64,000 nucleotides of DNA from Adineta ricciae (lineage: Eukaryota > Rotifera > Eurotatoria > Adinetida > Adinetidae): the NCBI GenBank assembly GCA_905250025.1, contig CAJNOJ010000057.1, positions 248,001 through 312,000 on the forward strand, read 5' to 3'. Shown piece after piece: positions 50,958 through 61,110 of the stretch (its first letter is position 1; each line of letters starts with the position of its first letter). Below the pieces are notes generated by a model that was not told the origin of the DNA, ran no database searches, and worked only from the letters and a program-made list of their open reading frames with translations. Both the position numbers and the translations under genes were made by a program.

Positions 50958-51542
50958 TTAATCAAATCCAATTCGGGGATATTTGGTCACTGTCTGTCCG
51001 TATCGATAGAATTCACTTGAGGATGATATCCGCAAAGGTATAGTTGATATTCTTGAGTGTATCTGTTTATTTCTTCTTGTCAAAAATGTACCCAATGCAA
51101 ACGAAGATGTGAATGTTGCCAGTAAGGAAAACGACAAAGCTGCGTTGAATATAATCGCACTTCCACCATTCAAGTACAAGTGTAAGTTAATGGTTAGAAT
51201 GGTAATCCAGAAGAAGCTCGACGCGAAAATCAGACAACTAGTTACACAAATCGAACCCAGTCGATGTTGATAAATAAATGCATTCATGAATGAACTGATA
51301 ATCCCAACGAGAATCAACACTTGACCAAGAATGGCAAATACAATTGCAATCTCATGTCTTTCTGCTACACTTGTGCATCTATCTTTAAAGCAACTTCGGA
51401 AAAGGCCTGTTTTGTTGTCGTAACTATCGATTTGCCACCCAGAAGTCGTAATGGCCAACATAGACATAATACACGAAATCAAGGCAAAGATAGCACTAAC
51501 AAGAAGAATCAGTTGTTCGGGAGATTCATCGTTGGAACTCAT
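50958..51542 (-). CDS. Four-helix membrane protein of the claudin/PMP22 type
   Basis: This is a 194-residue single-exon frame. It has four hydrophobic helices: LILLVSAIFALISCIMSMLA, IVFAILGQVLILVGIISSF, a third at ICVTSCLIFASSFFWITI and a fourth at ALSFSLLATFTSSFALGTFL. The first outer loop has SGWQIDSYDNKTGLFRSCFK then DRC, which fits the claudin-superfamily pattern W...GL(F/W)..C...C. The loop contains one Asn-glycosylation site (NKT). The cytoplasmic tail is Ser/Arg-rich. Members form junctions or act as channel subunits; which applies here cannot be told. It is divergent to the small secreted peptide gene, with 187 bp between the start codons. Confidence 0.78.
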   Translation of the reverse strand: MSSNDESPEQLILLVSAIFALISCIMSMLAITTSGWQIDSYDNKTGLFRSCFKDRCTSVAERHEIAIVFAILGQVLILVGIISSFMNAFIYQHRLGSICVTSCLIFASSFFWITILTINLHLYLNGGSAIIFNAALSFSLLATFTSSFALGTFLTRRNKQIHSRISTIPLRISSSSEFYRYGQTVTKYPRIGFD

Positions 51543-51729
51543 GACGATTTAGCTTTTTCTTTGTTGAATAGACGAAGAGAACGAAAATAACATATTTCAG
51601 TGAAAAAATTACGCGAAAAAAAAAACAGCGCCTAGCGTGTTTCTAACTTACGAAAAGTCCGCTGAAAAACAGCGCGAGCTTCATTCGTTCTATTCTCATC
51701 TTAAGTTAAATTCTGTAATATTATTCATC

Positions 51730-52118
51730 ATGTTGAACAACTACTTAGGTATGGACACACCAAAATCTCGTTATTTTACTGTGAATTTATATTTAGTTTC
51801 TCTTCTGTTCACTATCGTCTTCAGTTTCAATGCATTGAATGGAAATCCTGTGCGGCCTTCAGGCGGTCTGCTTGGTTCACAAGATCTCCATCATCACGTC
51901 AAAGGATTCGCGTATGCCCATCCATGCGAAATCCTTTGTATGGGAAAATTATCCTCAAAAATGTCTATTAAAGAAAAATCAGTAAGTGACTTCCGATGGA
52001 AAAACCACGAATCGATTTTTGCTTTGTTTTTCAGAAAATTTGCCGAAAAGAATGCGCCGGACTTTTGTTTCGACCGGCAATTTATAGCAATTACGTTGTA
52101 CAAGGAAAAAAATACTAA
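51730..52118 (+). CDS. Small secreted cysteine-containing peptide, unrecognised
   Basis: Two exons (51730-51980 and 52035-52118; the base at 51981 completes the last exon-1 codon) give about 111 residues. A hydrophobic segment (VNLYLVSLLFTIVFSFNALNG) at about residues 18-38 is a likely signal sequence preceded by a polar leader. The mature part has two close Cys pairs, AHPCEILCMGK and KICRKECAG, a pattern that could form two disulfides. Skipping the intron gives a different, worse-looking end; the spliced form ends QGKKY. I recognise no family. Hormone-like, antimicrobial or structural roles are all possible. Confidence 0.6.
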
Positions 52119-52518
52119 TCTATGTCGATTATTTGATTCTTTTGTCGATAAATAAAGTTTTTCGTGAATTTTCTTAAAATAAAAATTCGCCGTTTTCATT
52201 CAACACTCTAAACGATAGTACGTGTAGTTCTTTGCGATTAATCGCCGTTCGATTTCAACTGAAGAATTAATTCATTCCATTGACTTTTTAATAAATCGAT
52301 TGAAATGCAAATCGATGAATCTCCTCCGCACTCAACTTTGAAAAAGAAAAACTAATCATCATCTCTTAGAGTGTTTACAATCTTTCTTCCATGCATCGAT
52401 GTAAGACAAACGAAATGGTTCTATAATGACGTTTTCTTTTCGAGACATCAGGGTTATTTGAACCTTGAAGCACGGATTATTTATTATTATTTAACAATCA
52501 AATTCTGCTAGAAAGTGT
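52119..52518. other. Convergent intergenic spacer
   Basis: This lies between the secreted peptide gene and the next tetraspan gene. AT-rich; no gene seen. Confidence 0.5.
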
Positions 52519-53091
52519 TTAAATATCAATCTCGTCGAACGTACGAAAGTTGAATTGCAATAATTTCCAATCTCGTCGATAAGGATCGTCGAATAGCATG
52601 TGATGACTTTTCTGAGATGCTTTCGAACGTTTGCGATTCCGCCGTGCGATTACATAAACGTGAAGAATCTCTCCGTATAGAACAATTTTCAAGCAAATTG
52701 AAATCGTAACCAAAGAAATATTCAATGCTAATGAATATTCAGTCATGATCAGACACGAACTTCCAAAGCGTTGAATCAGCACAAGAACACTTATGATAAC
52801 GATGACTGTGGCGAACACATTCGAGCAGAAATGAGTGGCAAACAGTAAACAACAGGACAGGAAATTTCGTTTCTGAAGAAAGATACCGATGCTAATCGGC
52901 GCAATAATGAGAAATGGAAATGACCAATAGCCAATCACCGTAGAGAACGGACACGTGTTCGTGATGGTTAAGACGATTTGAAAGCCTAGTATGGCAAAGA
53001 TGGACACTAGTTGAACGCTGGAACAGAGAAAATGCAAAGGTATTTCCGAATCTGATTTGAATTGAAATTGCTTCTCGCGCGTTATCATCAT
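52519..53091 (-). CDS. Four-helix membrane protein, function unknown
   Basis: This is a 190-residue single-exon frame with four hydrophobic segments: LCSSVQLVSIFAILGFQIVL, GYWSFPFLIIAPISIGIFL, LLFATHFCSNVFATVIVIIS and YSLALNISLVTISICLKIVL. N- and C-termini are both polar and probably cytoplasmic; the C-tail is basic (RRNRKRSKASQK). The layout resembles MARVEL or MS4A-like tetraspans, but no signature residues settle it. It lies about 1 kb from the claudin-like gene on the same strand and may be a distant relative. Start ATG at 53091 is followed directly by a second ATG. Confidence 0.68.
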   Translation of the reverse strand: MMITREKQFQFKSDSEIPLHFLCSSVQLVSIFAILGFQIVLTITNTCPFSTVIGYWSFPFLIIAPISIGIFLQKRNFLSCCLLFATHFCSNVFATVIVIISVLVLIQRFGSSCLIMTEYSLALNISLVTISICLKIVLYGEILHVYVIARRNRKRSKASQKSHHMLFDDPYRRDWKLLQFNFRTFDEIDI

Positions 53092-53381
53092 GATTGCTGG
53101 ACGACGACGAATGCTTTCTTTTTCGTTCTGTTTTCTATTTACATACTGATGAGAAGAGAACAGAGCACGAATAAAGAGAGAGAGAGAGAGAACATTCTCT
53201 CTTCGTTCAGAGAGTATCGCAATAGACTAAATGTGCGTATGAATTTATTTTCAAACAAATTTTACATGACATTCGATGCAAAAATATTGAGCAAATTGTA
53301 TCTGTACAAAAATCCAAAAGACAAATTTCTATGTACACATATGTAAAAACAATAAAGATCTGACGTAAATCGAGCACATTC

Positions 53382-55754
53382 TCATTCAGTACTATTTTCC
53401 ACGAGATAATCATCAACTGGAAGACATTCACCTGCTTTAACTGAATCTAAAACATTCGAGAAAACAAATGAGAGAAGTTCATTTGCTGAGATCCGATTTA
53501 CCGATAACCCATTGTTCAGTTACTTGAGGATAAATTATGATTGGCAATGCCTTTGATGAGCGTCCAACAACAATCTTTGCCAAATTACGACTAACGGTTA
53601 TCTACAAAAAACATGAAATGTAGATCTCAATATCAATGATCTGGAGATAGTTACATTTCCGCTTAATAGTGAAATCAATCTGAGCAGTAATGATCGTTGC
53701 TTAGCAATAGATGTAAGGTAAATCAATCCACAATCTTTAAATAGATGTATAGGTTTTTGTTGTTGCCGAGATTTTCGATAAATGTTCAATGATGAATGTG
53801 TTTGATAGAGTTGTTTAGGTTCGAATTTGTTGACACTTAACCATTCGCCGACACGAGATGAACATTTCAACCATTCGAATGTTACTATACGACTGGAAAA
53901 GAAATAAAAACTGTTGACAAGTTTCTTCATGAGAAAATCATGTACCATCCATAGATTAAAGCAAGCAAAAAATCAATTGTTAATCTCATTTGTGGATCAT
54001 CTTCTGGTATGATAACATGTGTAGTTGTCATATCAATGGTGTCGAAAGAAAAACAATCACCCATACGACGTGTCAATCGTTTTGCTTCTGCTAATAGACT
54101 GAAACGAAATCAGATTAAATGAGAATATTATTTGTTAATTTTCGAATTCAGTTACGTTGGTTCGAATTCATAGAAAACAAAGGAATAGTTTGCTGGTGCA
54201 TTTGGTAAGTCTTTCATTGATGGTAATTGATCATTTAGTTTAGTGTCAATCAGTCGTTCAGGATGTTTCCTGCGGATTGCTTGGGAAAGTGCAAGGAGGG
54301 GTGGTGGCCGAGGTATGTCATCCTCATTCGTTTTTGGTAGCTCAGGATCATTGATCTCCTCTTGATCGTTTCGTTCATCTTCTTCGTCAGGGCGAACTTC
54401 AAAGTGAACCTTGGATTTGATTGGATGCAACGGTGAAATTCGAGTAAATGATGAATAATCTGCTGTTTTCAAAGGTGTTATACATGGTTTTTCCGCGGGA
54501 ATTTTTTCAATAGGAATCTCAACAGGTGGTTCTTTCTCGACAACATTCACTGGTAATGGTCGACACACGATTGGTGAAGCGAGTGGAGTCGATTGTGGAC
54601 GATTACCAAGTGCATTGTATTGTTTTTGGCTATCGAAATCGAATGTTGTCGAAGGAGACAGAGGGAGTGGACCTGGTGACTTGCGACCAGGACGGATCGC
54701 CTAAAGATAGACAGATATCAATAGCAATTGCCATCGTATGCACTTACATTAGCAAAATGAATGACCGGTGATGATTGAGATTCAGTGGGAACACTTATTG
54801 TCGTTGGTAATTCTTCATATTTGATAGGATTGACTGGCTCATCTAGATTCACCAGATATCTTCTGAGAGAAGATTTTCCGAGTGCAACTAACCTTTCAAT
54901 TCTTTTTGTGGAGTTGGTTTCTCCTGAATCTGTCGACGAGCAACACTGCATCCATATCGATGTATTAACACATGATTGTCGTCTAGAACAAATCAGTCGT
55001 AATAGATTAGATGAATTAACTACGGGTATGCACACCTGGTAAGTCCATTCCCAAATTATCCAAAGTGATGATTCGCTTTTGATGATCATAATATTCGTGA
55101 GGGTCGCCTTGATCGAATTCCCCTCGTACAGGTGTATAAAGAAGTTTTTTCGTTCGTTTTTCCGAATCAACATTCGCATTTCCGAGTTGATTCGGCTAGA
55201 AGACCACAAATTAGATGAACGAAATTGAATAGGAACAAGTAAGTCATACCTTATTTTTTGGAGTCGATGGCGCCGGTAAATCGTCACTTGCAATTGCTAA
55301 TCGATCAAATGTAAATACATCTAAAGTAGATAGCAATGGTTGAAGCATTTCTATTCAGATAGTTACCTATCGGTTGGACATTCTCATCGTTTTCGATTTG
55401 ATATTTGTCCGTTTTAACTAGTCGTCTTTTTCGAATCGATTGTTCTAACCACATCGGATCGAGTAGAGGTATATTGTATTTTTTCGCGAATAATTTCGTT
55501 TCTACATTGCCATTTTTGAAAATAATATGTGTCGTGGTTGTATTCGAAGGATGTTCGACAATCTTTGCACCATATTTCGATTCTAATTCTTGTCCCAAGC
55601 GAAGAGAACGATCACATCCAGTTTGACTTGACCGATAATCAACGAAAAACTCACATTCTAAATAAAATTTCAGTGAGAATAAGTGCAGAAACCAATGGCC
55701 AGTACACTCACGTGAGAAGAGAACTGCTCGATCAACTTTTGTTGTTGATGTCAT
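53382..55754 (-). CDS. MCPH1: Microcephalin-like protein with three BRCT domains
   Basis: BRCT domains bind phosphoproteins in DNA damage signalling and chromosome condensation. The gene has about nine exons and about 640 residues. The N-terminal BRCT runs from CEFFVDYRSS through LESKYGAKIVEHPSNTTTTH and KLFAKKYNIPLLDPMWLEQS to RRLVKTDKYQIE, the layout of microcephalin BRCT1. A long disordered, Pro-rich middle (about 54150-55200) follows. The C-terminal pair has RLTRRMGDCFSFDTI with TTHVIIPE and RIVTFEWLKCSSRVGEW, then FKDCGLIYLTS and LLSGNVTVSRN up to VTEQWVIDSVKAGECLPVDD. One N-terminal plus two C-terminal BRCTs fit MCPH1, though other BRCT proteins share parts. It starts 78 bp after the EAF stop. 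Confidence 0.8.
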
Positions 55755-55832
55755 ATCTGAAATAATTAACAATAAACGAATGAAAGAGAAATGATTGAGC
55801 AAATAAATAAATATGCGAAGAAAAAAAAAACA
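55755..55832 (-). promoter_or_regulatory. Intercistronic spacer with splice acceptor (candidate operon junction)
   Basis: This 78-bp gap between the EAF stop and the MCPH1-like start, read on the minus strand, has no AATAAA. It ends in TTGTTAATTATTTCAG two bases before the ATG. The same layout is seen between the FAAH2-like and Tat-SF1 genes. Confidence 0.45.
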
Positions 55833-56844
55833 TCAAGCTTCATCATCCGTAGTATCACTAAGCTGAAGATCTTGTTCTAGAAGAAAAAGAAAGAAAGAAA
55901 AATAAGATTAATGTGAAGGTCTTCTATCAAACCGAGTGTTGCATGCGATGCTCGTCTTTGTAAGGCATGAGTTTGTACAGGTGCAGAATTTGAAGATAAT
56001 GTAGCAGTGTTCGTCGATTGGTCTGGCGACACTAAAGTAAACAGTGACTGATAACGAAATCGGATAGAATCGATTAAATAAACATACATTCTTCGTCACT
56101 CAACCGGTCGTCCATAGGAGATAGAGGCACTTTACTTGGCATTGGTTTTACTGGTGCATTCACAGTTGGTTTACTTGACGTGTTGACTTTTTGTGTTGTT
56201 ACTTTAGCGGCTGCTGTAGCAGGTTTTGCGGTCTTTTTCTCCCCTTGTGAATCAGGTTGACTTGAACGTGGAATAGTTGCTTTGATCACTGGATTGGCAG
56301 GACGATTTTCCATTCTAAACAACAAAGTTTATGAATTGCATGGAATGAGAGTTAAATCTTTACCGAACATTTTTCACTCGAACATTCGCTGATAAACGTT
56401 CGAGAACAATTTTACCGGTATGTGGATCGATGATCATGACACATTCTTTCGGCGTGTAAGATTTCGTACTACCAGAAAATTTCGTCGATTGAGTTAACGA
56501 ACCCTAGAAAGAAAGCAACGCGATCGATTCACAGTTTCGATTTGATGTGTCTTACTTCAACGTTAGGCAATGTAATAGAAACATCATCGGTAGATCCAAC
56601 AGTTAATTCGGCTTGTTCAGACTTTACTACGGATGCTGGTTTAAAGTCATCTAGACGGGGAAAAGTTTCATTAAGTATATCACAATAGTTCATTCGTGTT
56701 GTAATTACATTTTACTGTATGATAAGCGTATTTGGATGGATGTCCGTCGTTGGTAGCATTCCATGTATCACCGAATTCTAGATCATAGACCTTTCCTTCT
56801 TCTAGATGTTCGAGTATAACATTTGTGTTTGTTGAAGCTGCCAT
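55833..56844 (-). CDS. EAF: ELL-associated factor (EAF)
   Basis: EAF proteins bind ELL and stimulate RNA polymerase II elongation in the super elongation complex. About six exons give roughly 230 residues. The conserved N-terminal domain has LEFGDTWN, AYHTVK joined over an intron to DDFKPAS (the EAF TIRYDFKPAS motif), DDVSITLPNVE, and ECVMIIDPHTGKIVLERLSA with VRVKNVR. The middle is Pro/Lys/Ser-rich. The end LQLSDTTDDEA mirrors the acidic LSES.SDSDD tail of vertebrate EAF1/2. Start ATG at 56844; the TGA stop is at 55833-55835, closely followed by the MCPH1-like gene. Confidence 0.9.
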
Positions 56845-57066
56845 TTTCCGAAATAAGTAACACAAAAAGAGTGAAGTTAGTTTGAAAGAAGCTATTCCAA
56901 CGGTTGACTCTTCGTCACTGATTGATTAATCTTCTCAACCAATGAAATTTCATTTCACATCCTCTAATATCAAACAGGATTGGTTGCTAATGATCAAACC
57001 GTTGTTTTCTCTTCCTGTTCATCGAATATTATTCTCCCGTAGTTAATATTTTTCATAGACAAAACA

Positions 57067-58463
57067 ATGTCGATGATTAATGAGAGCAATTCGTCATTGA
57101 TGAGTTCAATTTCGACAAACAATTTCCTACGCGATTGCATCGATTTAGCAATTGATGGCTTTTTATTTCGTGGTATTACACCAGCGGATCATTACCATCG
57201 CTTTTCGAGATCATTTCCCAAAGCTTTCACACTTTTATCATCGTATCCGAATCCATCAGGAGCATCGATGATCATGACGCCCAAACAGTCTCATCATCAT
57301 ACAACAACAACAACAACATCAACGTCTTCTTCATCTGTCAAACAAGCGAGCATCCATCACTCTCGAACAAATAACATCCCGCCTCTTGATCTTTCATCAT
57401 TAAATTCAAATATATTACTTGAACAACAACCTGTCTCGACAATTATGTCAACGAATACTCCTGGAATCACAATCAAAACCAAAAAAACCGTTTACAGTCC
57501 AAAAGATGTAAGATTTGTCTCATTCTCTTTCCCTTCCACAATAGTCTTTGCTTTTCTTGGAACCTTTGTACTCGACAGCTTCGGAGGTTAATCAGAGAGG
57601 CGAGTCATTGCTGCCAAGCATGACCAAGGACATTCGATTATATCATCGATAAAAACAAGCAAACATCTCATGTAAAAAAAAACCTTCGTCACAATATATT
57701 TAGAAAAAGAAAGTGACGTGATATTTTTTTTTCATTAATTAGACATCAGTTTTGATACGTGCCTTGTTGTTTTGAATTCAATTAAAACTAAATTGCGAAA
57801 AATTTTACCGTAAATGATCGCGCCTCGATCGAACCTATTGTGGTAAAGGCATGCGTTCATTGTACTTTGTCGCGTCCTGTCCTTTTGTCGTATCGAAGGG
57901 CTCATCTGAAAGTACCGAGACGAGAAGAACACGATAAAAATTTGTTTTTGATACACTTTTAGTCGATATCTTCATCGTCTACAACTGATCGTCGAGTGAA
58001 CAGCGCTCGTCGACCGGGCGTAAGTACAACGACGACGACGACGACGACAACCACAACCAAAACGCCTCTTGTTGTATCGAATACTCCGAATACACCTTTA
58101 TCATCAAATGAACATTCTCCATCTGTCCATTCTTTTAACCCTAAACGACCTGTGACAGCACCAAGTCCGTCGTCAGATATCTGGAATTCTCCTCAACAAC
58201 AAATCAGTCCGCTGGAATTCGAAGCGCGTGATATTCAAGAACGAATGAGTAAGCATCGGGTACGACATGGTCGGCCAAATGACCTTTCTCACATGACGCC
58301 AAAGCAAATTTACGATGAAAAATGTGATATGCAGCAAGAATTATTACGTTTCGAGAACAAATATTCCAAGCCAACGACAAGTGAACAAAAACGTATTATG
58401 AAACCATTGTACGATTATTATCGTCAATTAAAACGTCTTGTTGAAAAGCAACAGCAAACTTAA
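57067..58463 (+). CDS. FAM13-like protein without a RhoGAP domain
   Basis: Two exons, 57067-57507 and 57963-58463, are joined in phase across a 455-bp intron to give 313 residues. Exon 1 is Ser/Thr/His-rich and mostly disordered after a short helix-like start (NFLRDCIDLAIDGFLFRGI). Exon 2 starts with a polythreonine run coded by an ACG/ACA repeat, then carries the FAM13 conserved block: SPLEFEARDIQERM, HRVRHGRPNDLSHMTPKQIY, EKCDMQQELLRFENKYSKPT and IMKPLYDYYRQLKRLVEKQ. Vertebrate FAM13A/B have this block repeated C-terminally, and FAM13A has an N-terminal RhoGAP. Neither the GAP nor a second block is seen here. The role is unclear. Confidence 0.82.
58026..58056 (+). repeat. ACG trinucleotide repeat inside coding sequence
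   Basis: About seven ACG units flanked by ACA/ACC encode an 11-residue threonine run in the FAM13-like protein. A length-variable tract is expected. Confidence 0.75.
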
Positions 58464-58689
58464 TATTATTACCAAAAACGTTTTTTTTTACATGTATTTT
58501 GTCTTTTGTACATTGTGTGCGCGTGTTTGTGTGTATGTCTGACCTTTTTCTTTTCTTTTCTTTTCTTTCTCTCAGATAAAAAATGTAGAGGCAAACAAAT
58601 TGCTTCAGTATTGCAAAAGAATGACGTGTATAGAAGAAAAATGAGTGACGAAATCGAAATGAATTCTTTTTAGATTCTTCTGTTACGCA

Positions 58690-59652
58690 ATGGCTGAAGC
58701 TCTAACATCCATACTGAACTTGTCGTCTCTTTCACTGTACAAAGCCAAATCCAATTCTATATCTTCTCTCGCAAGTCAAAAAGAACGACGAAATGAAGTT
58801 TTAACGAAGCAAAAAGAAAAACGAGAGCAGCTCGTCTCTCAACTACGTTTCATGACTAAAGATGATGAACCAGTTGAAGATAATAGACCTCACTGGCCTC
58901 CCCGTCATCACCGCAAAAATACATCTCCATCATGTCCAATCGAGATGATGCTAGCCGAATGGTTATTTGCTGCTCCCGATGATATATCATCTTGGTTTGC
59001 TATTCCATGTCCACGCGGTCAACGATGTCTTGTTGTTGTTCAATCCAATCGGACGCTTGTTTACGGCAAATTCGGTAATCTTATGTGGACAATGTACACA
59101 CATTTACCCAAACAAACAATTCTCTACTGTATATATGACAAACGCTCATCGACTTATCATATTTTGGATTTGATCATGTGGAACGGACAGGATTACTCTA
59201 CTCAATTCGAATGTCAATGTCGATTTTTTATGTTGGTATCATTAAATGATGACACAAGATTGCAACCGCATTTTCAAATCCTACCTCGTACGAGACTCGA
59301 CGAGAAGCAAGATTTCATCGAAGCCGAAGATGGTTATTTGTTTTATCATCCACTAGGTTGTTACGAGCCCGGTTATTCTCCGCTGGTTTGTTGGCTTAAG
59401 CCATTTATGATCGAAGAAATTCTCGGACTAAAATTAACTTATCCAGTAGATAAACCTGTTGGTTATACAACAGCACAAGCTTATATGTTCAATGAACAAT
59501 CCAGTAGAAAAGAACATGAACAACAACAACAACAACAATCAATTGTTAGAAAATCACGCAGAAAAAAGAAGGAAGCAGTACAAGTCGAAGAAGAATGTGA
59601 ACAAGAACGAACAGGAGAAGAGAATTTAATGTCTGTTGATGAATCGATTTAG
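58690..59652 (+). CDS. SNUPN: Snurportin-1, m3G-cap snRNP import adaptor
   Basis: Snurportin binds the trimethylguanosine cap of spliceosomal snRNPs and brings them into the nucleus with importin-beta. It is a single exon of 320 residues. The N-terminal basic helix SLYKAKSNSISSLASQKERR with NEVLTKQKEKREQL is placed like the importin-beta-binding domain. The cap-binding core has MMLAEWLFAAPDDISSWFAI, CPRGQRCLVVVQSNRT, LYCIYDKRSSTYHILDLIMW, and GYLFYHPLGCYEPGYSPLV with CWLKPFMIEEILGLKL. A Trp that stacks on the cap in human lies in this last region and appears kept (CWLKPF). The C-terminus is Gln- and Lys/Glu-rich. Its stop codon TAG (59650-59652) overlaps the stop of the convergent gene. Confidence 0.92.
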   Translation: MAEALTSILNLSSLSLYKAKSNSISSLASQKERRNEVLTKQKEKREQLVSQLRFMTKDDEPVEDNRPHWPPRHHRKNTSPSCPIEMMLAEWLFAAPDDISSWFAIPCPRGQRCLVVVQSNRTLVYGKFGNLMWTMYTHLPKQTILYCIYDKRSSTYHILDLIMWNGQDYSTQFECQCRFFMLVSLNDDTRLQPHFQILPRTRLDEKQDFIEAEDGYLFYHPLGCYEPGYSPLVCWLKPFMIEEILGLKLTYPVDKPVGYTTAQAYMFNEQSSRKEHEQQQQQQSIVRKSRRKKKEAVQVEEECEQERTGEENLMSVDESI

Positions 59653-61110
59653 ACAAGATTTTGTTTGATATCCGATGTCTCTGTATAGGCAATTCCATTC
59701 GGTGTTAAACGATACTGTTTTGAATTCGTCGTTGCTAAACTATTCGGTACAGACAACGATGTTTGAAGTGTAGAATTTTTTCGAGTCGATGTTATTGAAA
59801 GATTATTTGTTGCTGTCGGATTTGTAATCCATGTTTCTTGTTCTAATTCACAACGAATATGACGACGAATATAACTCTCATCAGAAATATCTTCATTTTC
59901 TTGTTGATCAATTGAATTCTCCAAATCAACATTTGTCAATACACGCCAACTGGGTGTAAGAATTTCATGAGGAGATGAACTGCTAATCGGCCCAGACGTA
60001 TTCGCTGAGGACACGGTTAATGTCGATTGTGGAGAAGCTAGTAGAAATGACCTTTTTTTGCGAACTTTAAAAGTAAATTTCATCAACTCACCGATCCGTT
60101 TCTGTCGTTTGCTAGTAACATCATAATTAGCGGAGATGAAATTACTGTTCGATATACTCCGAGAGTCGTCTGATGGTCTTTTTTGAGCTTTGTTGGAATC
60201 TGTAACAATGAGAGATATCGACGATTGCAATTTGGATGGTTGCTTCTTCTTCATTGTTGATGTTGGCAGTTTTTTCGTGTGACTTGAAACATTCAAATTC
60301 GAACTATGACCGATACGGTCAGCTATTTTCGACAGGGATAAAATAAGATCCGATTCTAAAATGAAAACCAAACAGACTGTCAGAACTTCCGAAAGACAAA
60401 CCGACAAACCTGGGGACGAATACTGAACGTAGGTAGTTGAATAATTATGTTCAATATGAATACGTTGAGTACGCTTTAGTTTCTTCAACAACTGACTATC
60501 TTCTTCTTTTCTTCTTCGATACACTCTACAACGAGCACAAGATGATTCTTCGATGTCATCGTCGTCCGAAGATTTCTTTTCATCGGATTGCTTTGTGAGT
60601 AGTTCCAATGAATTATCGAGAATCTTTAGACGATGATTAAACCAAATGTTTTCTAATGCATTCAAATCCGAACTAAAAGTGCGAAAAATACAATCGAGAC
60701 TTTCAAATAACATCGACATACTATGTTTGTGGAATTGTTTTATCTTGATTACTATCCAATTGTTTCAGTAGCATTTGCCTTTGTTCGATCCAATGCAATC
60801 TTTTCTTCAAATCATTTGTCTGTTTCAATGCAGTAGCCGGATTGTAATACCGACTATGACGAATGTTGGATGCGCTTGTTAGTTGACCATTGTTGACAAC
60901 ACTGTGCAATTCGTAGGTTAACAATTGTTTTATTGACTTATTAAGAATATTAATTGATTGCTGAAATTTATTCTCAAGTGATTTCGATGAATAATAAGCT
61001 GAAGAACTGATCGGCAAGGGTGAACTGGTGGGTGAACATATTCGATCGAGTAAATCGTCTACGAGACATTGGATTATATCGGTATCAATCATTAAAGAAT
61101 TTATACACAT
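59649..61110 (-). CDS. KANSL1: KANSL1-like protein with PEHE domain
   Basis: KANSL1 is the scaffold of the NSL complex that carries the MOF/KAT8 histone H4 acetyltransferase. Four exons give about 434 residues. An apparent in-frame stop near 60720 disappears when a 49-bp GT-AG intron (about 60671-60719) is removed, giving IPQT-YSDLNALENIWF. Two more short introns follow (after the first exons ending SSP and KRI). The N-terminal half is helical (DLKKRLHWIEQRQMLLKQL) with a Cys pair in SCARCRVYRRRK. The PEHE-type segment near the C-terminus is TPSWRVLTNVDLE then ISDESYIRRHIRCELEQETW. The protein is much shorter than human KANSL1, and MSL1 is a possible alternative for the PEHE match. Confidence 0.72.

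Noticed and set aside
60715..60726. In-frame stop that would split the KANSL1-like gene in two
   Set aside because: A 49-bp intron with GTATGT donor and TTTTAG acceptor removes it and keeps the frame.
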